This document shows, piece after piece, positions 57,405-64,000 of a stretch of 64,000 nucleotides of DNA. Source of the DNA: Sinonovacula constricta (lineage: Eukaryota > Mollusca > Bivalvia > Cardiida > Solecurtidae); NCBI GenBank assembly GCA_007844125.1, contig CM017558.1, positions 56,514,308 through 56,578,307 on the forward strand. The letters run 5' to 3'. The notes beneath the pieces were generated by a model. The model made no database searches. It had not been told where the DNA came from and saw only the letters and a list, made by a program, of their open reading frames with translations. Made by a program: the position numbers and the translations under genes. Within the stretch, counting starts at the first letter, position 1. Each line of letters starts with the position of its first letter.

Positions 57405-57488
57405 TGAAGTCTACAGCTGTGCAGACGAAAATTCTGAGGTAGGAATAAGTTTTGTGCTAGTGACAAAATAACTTACATAGATTAAGTC
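57378..57488 (+). repeat. Right inverted arm of the Penelope-like element, with hammerhead-like core
   Basis: Inverted partner of 56492-56602. At 57401-57430 it contains CTGATGA, then a short hairpin (GTCT at 57409-57412 with AGAC at 57423-57426), then GAAA. That order resembles the hammerhead ribozyme core reported in Penelope pLTRs. An extra A before the stem and the lack of an obvious stem I keep this tentative. Confidence 0.75.
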
Positions 57489-58384
57489 CAAACATATTTT
57501 TAACAATAGTGTGACACCTGTGGCTCGAATGGATTGTGTACGAGCTTAATATCACAGTTACTGTACTTAATGTTGACATAAAACCCTTGAGCTTCTCTCC
57601 GACTGGCATGTTACAGTACCACATAGCATCGCCTAGCGATAATAATTTCTTTGTCTGACTTTGCAATTAATTCTAAATGGCTCAGGAGCCGGTCGAACAT
57701 AATAAAACATCATACAATGTGTAGGAATTGTTTTCGAAACGACATTCTTAATTCAAGTTTGCTCTTTTTTGTGATGTTGATGCAGGACAGACCTGTAATA
57801 TGTCTGAATGCTTGCTCTTGATATAAATTAATGGTTAATAAGGACATTCTCACCAGATGCTAACTGGGCTTAGATAAAAAAGGACACACATTGAACCATT
57901 AAATCGCCTAACGCATGAAAAGCATGAAAATGTAATTATAAACACAAGTTCATGCAGTTTTGTCTATAATGTGTGTAATGCTCTGAGTATGCCAATGACA
58001 TTTTTATAAACATGATTTTAATAGGTTCCAACCAACTGCTACAAACCAAGCTATTGCAAGTTCTTTCTTTGTAGGATCTTTCATATGTAATAAGTGTACA
58101 TAAGTGAAATACGTGCAGATAAAATGCTTTCTCTGAGTTGGGTTCTGGAAAGGGTTTTAGGGCGGTGTCGCTTGCAACACCGTCCAGAGTGAAAAGAGAG
58201 CTGGATTTCAGAAGCACACAGGATTGATCCTGTACGGTCAGTTTTTCATGCTTGGGATGTACTAGTGCCTACAAGGAACAATATATATGTCTAAGGTGAC
58301 AGACGCGCCAATCGTGTTTAGACATGCTTCAGCTGATAACATTTATATCGGTGTGTGTTTAAACTGGAAGTTCATTATATTGTG

Positions 58385-58890
58385 TAGTTCAGATTTATGA
58401 ATGAGCAACGTTTAAGAATATTACTCATTGTCTAGAGGAAAGGGTCGAAATGGACAGTTTAAAGCTATCGCACGCGTTCTGTTTGAAATGGCGTATAGAG
58501 ATGTAAGAGGTATTACGTGTAGTAAATTTCATTCTCAATTTATTTTGGTCGAATCCGGTAGCATGTGTGAGTGTTTTTAGACCTTACTAAAGTTAAAATG
58601 TAAAAACACATAGAAAGTAGGCTATTGAATTATTAATGAAATGGTTTTTTTTTGCGTGATGTTAGTGACTCAGATGTAACTTCTATCATAATTTAGCATT
58701 TATATTTCAGAAGAGGTGATTATTTGCAGCTGAAGACTTACCTGCATTCCAATTTCCAATGCGCTGTACTTCCGATTTACCACGGAATAATTTGGACCAT
58801 TGTTTACATATCTGTAATCGCGTAATAGGTTCAAACTGACACCGCCTAAACAGCGCTTTTAAGCGCTTTGATTTAGAGTGTCGCTGCACG
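58385..58890 (+). repeat. Dispersed repeat pair, copy 2
   Basis: Opens CAGATTTATGAATGAGCAAC, has GCTATCGCACGCGTTCTG in the middle, and ends with AAACAGCGCTTTTAAGCGCT near 58849-58868. Order and spacing match copy 1 at 51190-51625. Confidence 0.55.
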
Positions 58891-59191
58891 TTTGTCAATT
58901 CATACATGCACTCACAAATATTAACATACTCTTATAATGGTACAAGAACACTGATGCAATTTTGCATCAAAGACGACGCAGAAGTATGTATTGTACCAGT
59001 AAGAGAAATATGGCAAAAATAAAAGTTGTGACAGAATGCTTGGCAAAATGGCGATCAGTGGAAACAACACAACCAGCCAATTAAATCGTGCGATTAAGTC
59101 GTATCCCGCCAAGATGTCAGTAAGATGCCCATCACAGTAATCTCCCTTGCTTGACAAATCAAATTAAAAAACAATACAATATAAAAGAATA

Positions 59192-60265
59192 TTAAACATC
59201 TTTATAGTTTTTGAAATTAAGATTTCTTTTGACTTTGCCAAAAACACCCGTGGCTGCTGATGTTGATATTTGTGAAAAATCTTGCACAAGGTCTTCTACT
59301 TGGCCATTATTTACATTAACTGTCAAATGATCCAATAAATGGATACTGTTTTTCTTGAAATAATGTAACCTTTTCTGAATAAAGCATAATGCAAGTTTCG
59401 TCATTTTTTGAGTTTGTCTGTATGCTTTCTGAGTCAGAAATATCATATCTTTTACGTATTTTCATTGAAAATACTAAACAAGCATAGTCAGAAAATTTGT
59501 TAAATTCATCATCCGTAATTTTTTCAACCAAATCGAATGTTTCATTTTTCAGTAAGAGATAATAAACGACACTTGCGCCTCTGCTATTAAAAATGTAAAT
59601 TCTCCTAGAGTATCTTTGCCAAGCCTACAATTGGCTATAAGCAAACCCGTCACATGGCATAATTTTAACAAATATCGTCTATTTGTATCAATAATCTTTT
59701 CTTTACTACTGCGACATAAAAATTATCTGGATTGTAGACAAATTTTTGATTTTCATCTAAGTTTTTATCATATAAAATAAAGTCATACTCGTATGAAGTT
59801 CTACATTTCATATCACCATTTATGAATACAAATCCTAAATTGTCATACTTTAAAAAATCAAAATATCCAAAGACTTCAAAATTTTTGTTTTTAAATCTAA
59901 AGAAAGTTGTAGCAGTAGGTTTTCTATAAGCAAAATAGATAAAAACATTTGCATTATGGGAAAAATAGTATTATCTGTTTTTATCCACATTATTCCATTT
60001 TCATTTTTGTCAACAATGGTTATACAATCTTTTAGAAAAATCTTATAATAAAGTGAAATACCTCGACTACATCGTCCTTACTTTTTACCTTTTGTCTTTT
60101 TACCAAATAAATGTTCACTTTCAAAATCACTGATATTCAAATTTAAGTTTATATCGTTCGAAATCCAGGTATCACTTAGTAACACAATATCATACGACAT
60201 GATACAACAGTTGATAAAGTCTTCAACCTCTAACTTCCGTTTTGGTCCATTAACGTTTCACGACG
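59192..60265 (-). pseudogene. LINE ORF2 endonuclease domain, broken
   Basis: Apurinic-type endonuclease opening SWNVNG near 60262 and continuing through several frames to 59192. It includes the GDM...RTS and GLLIANCRLG motifs and the FSDYACLVFS motif corresponding to the catalytic SDH region, here SDY. Stops and indels make it inactive. RT is absent. Confidence 0.65.
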
Positions 60266-60271
60266 CAACGT

Positions 60272-60580
60272 TCAGGGGCTGCTCGTGACGTCCGTACTGG
60301 ATATCCATACGCTCATGATTTCCAGATTTGTAAAGGCGTCCGTTGGTGTACAGGTCTCGCCCGACGAGTTTGGTCGACTTACTTTGGCTTTTTGCATCCT
60401 TATTACGTCATTGAGCGGCTTCCGGGCCTTTGTCAGAATAATACTCATAATGGTTTTCCTACAGTCCTCTTTTACGCCAGACGCGGCTTCCGCTACCCCA
60501 TAGAAAACAGGGCTATCTTTCATTGACAGCATCTCTAGATCTTTAAGTTTATCTTGTGTTTTAGTTTTCTCATCATTCAA
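60272..60580 (-). pseudogene. LINE ORF1 fragment
   Basis: 102 open codons, carrying the FYGVAEAASG and KEDCRKTIMSI segment typical of the RRM-like region of L1-like ORF1 proteins. An upstream coiled-coil half (60840-60600) is in frame but separated by stops. It is part of the LINE remnant 59190-60860. Confidence 0.65.
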
Positions 60581-60860
60581 TGATTTAAATTGATTTTCGA
60601 ATTAGGAACACGAGTCTTTTAGTGATTTTACTTGCTGCTTTGTCTGAATGAGAACTGTGTTGTGCTCTTCCATGAATGTTGCAACGTTTTCAGTATGGGT
60701 AACGCGTTTATCAATGTCACTGACTCTGATTTCTAAGTCTGAAAGCTTTACTGATATGGACTTTACAGTCTTTCGATCTTTTCAAGTGACTTTCAACGCG
60801 TTTTTATGTCCTTTACCTCTTGTAAAAGTTCGGTTGTCTATGCTGGTTGCATTCCTATAA

Positions 60861-62910
60861 TGATTATAGTGATGTTGATCATAATAATAATGATAGTAAT
60901 GACTGTTTTTTCTGATGGTTGTTGCAGTGAAATTAAGATAATTATGAAGTAAATGTTGATATTTGTTACCCTAATAACAGAAAAGGAAATAAGCATTAAA
61001 GAATGTATACTAGAAAGGGTAACTGTTTCATGACGGTGGCCATGAAACCAATTAGTTTTCATAAAGCCCAAACGAGTGGTAACCATACATAGCTGCCGGA
61101 CTACAAAAGATTTTATACGAACAAACCTGCAACATACGTCGCATTGTTCAGTAGTCAAATCAGTAGAACGTTGGCTTTGTAGATAAGATAATCGTCTCCA
61201 GCTGCTGGTTCGTGTCGTGAAAAAAAAATTCATTTTATACCAAACCAAAAAGTGGCCCTATTTGTAATATACGTCTTATTTGTACACTTGTACACTTATC
61301 TACATGCTGGGGATTTTGGATTTTAGTCGTTTCTGTCGGAACATGCCGTTTATTGAGTTTCAACGAAGAAATTGTTTAATAGCACTAAATACTATATAGA
61401 TTTGCATATTGACTCAGGAAATGTAATTGAATAAGCAAAATTCGACCTGAAAAAAATACGCATTATTTACATTAAAACATACTATCATATATTTTTAGAT
61501 ATCTGTTAAAAGAAATTAAATTTGTTGATAAAAATATTTGGCATACAAAAAAGGCGTGTTTTTTTTTCTTCAGAAAATGTGATCACCATTAGACTATTGC
61601 TTCAGAAGACCACTCAATAGCTGTCATTGCTTATGAATGGCGAACTGTATTGGCCATAGTTTGAAACAGGAATGATGAGATTTCTATCGAAAACGTTTAC
61701 GTGCACTTAAAAAATAACAACTAGTCGGTTTATAAGAGTAATAATAGGATTTGAAGAGCACTAAGTACATTTGTAAATATCTATATTTGTATCTTCAAAT
61801 ATTTACAAAAATATAAAAAGGACTTTTTTATTTTAAAACAGACCAGTTACTGATATATCAAAAACAAACTCTGTTATTAAAGTAGACATTTTATCTGTAA
61901 AATTTAATTGTTTCTTTAAAATTGTATAAAGCAATTGGTTATTAATTGTGCCAAACTTACACGTTAAAAGGTTACTATCATATTTTAAAGGTAGTTCCCA
62001 ACTCCTTAAGACACATTTTTTTCTCTCAAACAACCAAATTAATTCTAGCTGCTTGAAATGCTGTTTATATATGTTCTATATGAAAAGTGAAAAATAACAA
62101 CCTACCCGACAGTATAAATTTGCATTTCCCGTCTGCATAGTTAGCTATTTTAAATTATCTTTAAAAATAGCAAATATAAACCGAGAATGGGATAGTGGCG
62201 GTCAGAGACATAATTCAAAACGGGAACCTCCAGAGAAAGTCATAAGCATTCCTAAATAAGATTTATTTCTGTCAAGTTTCACGAACATTACGTATGTGTA
62301 CTTGAGGTTTTGTTTCGTAAACTGAAAATATACTTTATGTTCGCGACAAAAATAGGTGTCCTTTCTGTTTCTTCCTGCTATTCGTGTCAACGCATTGCAG
62401 TGCATGTATGTGTATATGTCATGACTAATAAGTATAGCATACGAGTATCAGATAGTTAACATTTCAACATATAAACCAACATTTAAAATGGGTTATGTAA
62501 AAGAAATGATGACAATTAACAGCTTTAAACAACGTCTTACAAGCGTGTGTATAATACAGAATTCGTACATGTTTTAACTTTACTAGCACATAGTCAACAG
62601 CGTATGAATGCCTATGTACATATATTGGAAAAAAAACATATCCTTAATTTTTATCATGTAGCAGTGAACTTTATACTGTAAAGTACGTTTTGGTATATAG
62701 TTCCCATTGTCCGATTCTAAACAGGCACACCACCGCAACCACGCTGAGGTATTTAACCAATGTCTTTATGAAATAGATTTGATCGTCATATACTATCTTC
62801 ACACTTTGATCACTTGCACCACATTGTCTCCACTTGAATCTCTTTCCCGTTGTCTCTTGTTTACTTGTTACGTTGATTCTGTTATTTAAAAATGAGTGAT
62901 TCAGACTCAT
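60861..62910. other. No gene seen (60861-62910)
   Basis: AT-rich sequence. A tRNA-like SINE head remnant may lie near 61155-61225 (GTAGAACGTTGGC, later GCTGGTTCGTGTC), too decayed to call. Possible 3' UTR of the SDR gene lies below 62911. Confidence 0.5.
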
Positions 62911-63662
62911 CTAGACGGAGATGTTTGAGAGCAAACCGCCTTCAACTGGATTCATAGTTCCGGTCACCATGCTGGAATACTCGCTGAGCAGGTACATGAT
63001 TGGTGAGACAACCTCTGACACTTCAGCGAACCTCCCCAATGGCGTGTGTCCCCTCAACTTGCCAGCCTTGAAAGAATCACGCGAGAACTCGATACTCATG
63101 TCGGTGATTGCCAATGTCGGGTTCAAGGAATTCACCCGAATTTTGCTAGGTCCGAGCTCCAGCGCGAACTGTTTTGTCATCATGTCCAGTGCAGCCTTGG
63201 ACATGTTGTAGGCCATACATTCCCGCATAGGGTTTAAGCCGTTGATGCTGGAGATGTTGACAATAGAACCGCAACTTCCTGTTTCTACCATCTTCTTCGC
63301 AATGACCTGTGTGACGTTGACGGCCGCCATGACGGTTAACCGGCAAACGTTTTCTCAATGATTTCCTTGGAAACGTCCACGGACGGTTGCCAATCGAAAT
63401 ACACGCCTGCGTTATTCACCAATCCCCAAACGGGTTCAAGTTTTTCAAGCTCACTTCGGGTGGCGTCCCAATCCGCGAGATCAACGGCGATTGTCCCGAT
63501 AACGTTCTTACATTCTGCTGCAAGACTATCCAGAAGGTCTTGCTGGCGTCCCAAAGCGTATACTTGACCCCCGGCGCTGCAGATGGCTTTGGTCAAGTCT
63601 CGCCCAATGCCTCTAGAAGCACCCGTAACAAGAAATTTCTTTCCGCTGAAGTCAAATGCCAT
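62911..63662 (-). CDS. L-xylulose/carbonyl reductase-like SDR, intronless, two frame disruptions
   Basis: Short-chain dehydrogenase closest in my judgement to DCXR (L-xylulose reductase, NADPH-dependent reduction of L-xylulose to xylitol; about 244 aa in vertebrates). The first segment, 63662-63336, carries the cofactor motif TGASRGIG, VDLADW and LVNNAG. The second, 63330-62911, carries NISSING, the catalytic YNMSK, ALELGPSKIRVNSLNPT and a C-terminal VEGG. Together they give ~250 residues, the family length. They are out of frame because two single extra bases fall within ~14 nt near 63330-63345; the conserved VN pair is read in the intermediate frame. This is either a sequencing error or a young pseudogene. 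There is no intron across the full length, unlike vertebrate DCXR, so it may be a retrocopy. No poly(A) remnant was seen downstream. Confidence 0.82.
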
Positions 63663-64000
63663 TCTTCCCTAGTCCAGCGTTCATCTAAAATGACACACAC
63701 TAACACAGAGATACATTATCTGTACGTGAGTTGCATATCTTGTTGAGTTTAAGGTTAGTACAAGGTTAAATAATTACGTCGCCTAGTAATTTATACGCCG
63801 GTGAGCTGATGACGTTTTTTCTATCTTAGTCTTGATGCAGGATTGCTTTCACTTTATGCAACATAAACATTTGTAAAAGTCACATTATAGCACATACAAA
63901 AGAAATCAAGTTGTAAGCATGCCATGTAATTATTGATAAATTTGAAAAAAGCAGCGTCGTCTTCTTTTAACTTTAAGTATAAAATAACCGAATTTAGGTC

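Larger units (their letters stand above)
56492..57488 (+). mobile_element. Penelope-like element fragment flanked by inverted arms
   Basis: A 5'-truncated retroelement with an intact distal ORF between near-identical 111-bp inverted repeats (56492-56602 and 57378-57488). The ORF begins in a segment typical of the C-terminus of Penelope-type reverse transcriptase and ends in a GIY-YIG endonuclease. The inverted arrangement fits the variable pLTR organisation known for Penelope-like elements. The arms agree over almost all positions, which suggests a fairly recent insertion. Confidence 0.85.
59190..60860 (-). mobile_element. LINE 5' portion: ORF1 and endonuclease, RT missing
   Basis: Minus-strand non-LTR remnant. 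ORF1 spans about 60840-60272: a coiled-coil (DKRVTHTENVATFMEEHN) followed by SMKDSPVFYGVAEAASGVKEDC, which resembles L1/Tx1-type ORF1. The endonuclease follows from about 60265: SWNVNGPKRK, YDIVLLSDTWIS, then degenerate GISLYYK, FINGDMKCRTS, CHVTGLLIANCRLG, and EFNKFSDYACLVFS near 59500. Coding similarity stops at about 59192, before any RT. Many stops and frameshifts. Clade is inference. Confidence 0.72.

Overview
This is AT-rich eukaryotic (animal) nuclear DNA. Genes are split into many small GT-AG exons inside large introns, and there are microsatellites, tRNA-derived SINEs, LINE remnants and a Penelope-type element. The exon content points to a mollusc, most likely a bivalve: F5/8C (fucolectin-like) domains joined to 8-cysteine EGF repeats, a transmembrane segment and tyrosine phosphatase domains. 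That assignment is inference from gene and repeat style, not a database match.

Layout. 1-12.1 kb: no intact gene. It holds copies of a ~400-bp dispersed repeat, SINE copies, a possible plus-strand terminal exon (2982-3129), and three decayed plus-strand copies of a small Cys-rich/Thr-rich coding module (near 417, 5750 and 9200). 12.1-35.2 kb, minus strand: a complete receptor-type tyrosine phosphatase gene of 25 coding exons. The spliced length I assembled is 3087 nt, an exact multiple of three, giving 1028 aa: signal peptide, F5/8C domain, four EGF-like repeats, TM, juxtamembrane region, active phosphatase domain D1, degenerate domain D2. An antisense LINE with ORF1, RT and RNase H remnants sits in the intron between exons 17 and 18. 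35.2-44.0 kb: intergenic, with a perfect 25-bp-arm hairpin. 44.0-50.8 kb, minus strand: a tandem paralogue of the same ectodomain with two EGF repeats and a TM, but in place of phosphatase domains a short cytoplasmic tail with an ITIM-like tyrosine motif. 50.8-56.5 kb: intergenic, with simple repeats and an upstream block similar to one upstream of the first gene. 56.5-57.5 kb: Penelope-like element fragment (RT C-terminus plus GIY-YIG endonuclease) between 111-bp inverted arms. 59.2-60.9 kb, minus strand: LINE with ORF1 and endonuclease but no RT. 62.9-63.7 kb, minus strand: intronless L-xylulose reductase-like SDR with two one-base frame disruptions.

How the genes relate. The receptor pair shares exon lengths (234, 213, 141 and 138 nt) and splice phases, so they arose by tandem duplication. 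One copy carries its own phosphatase. The other ends in a tail that could recruit SH2 proteins. The pair therefore looks like a lectin-ectodomain paired-receptor locus, possibly in recognition or innate immunity; that functional reading is inference.
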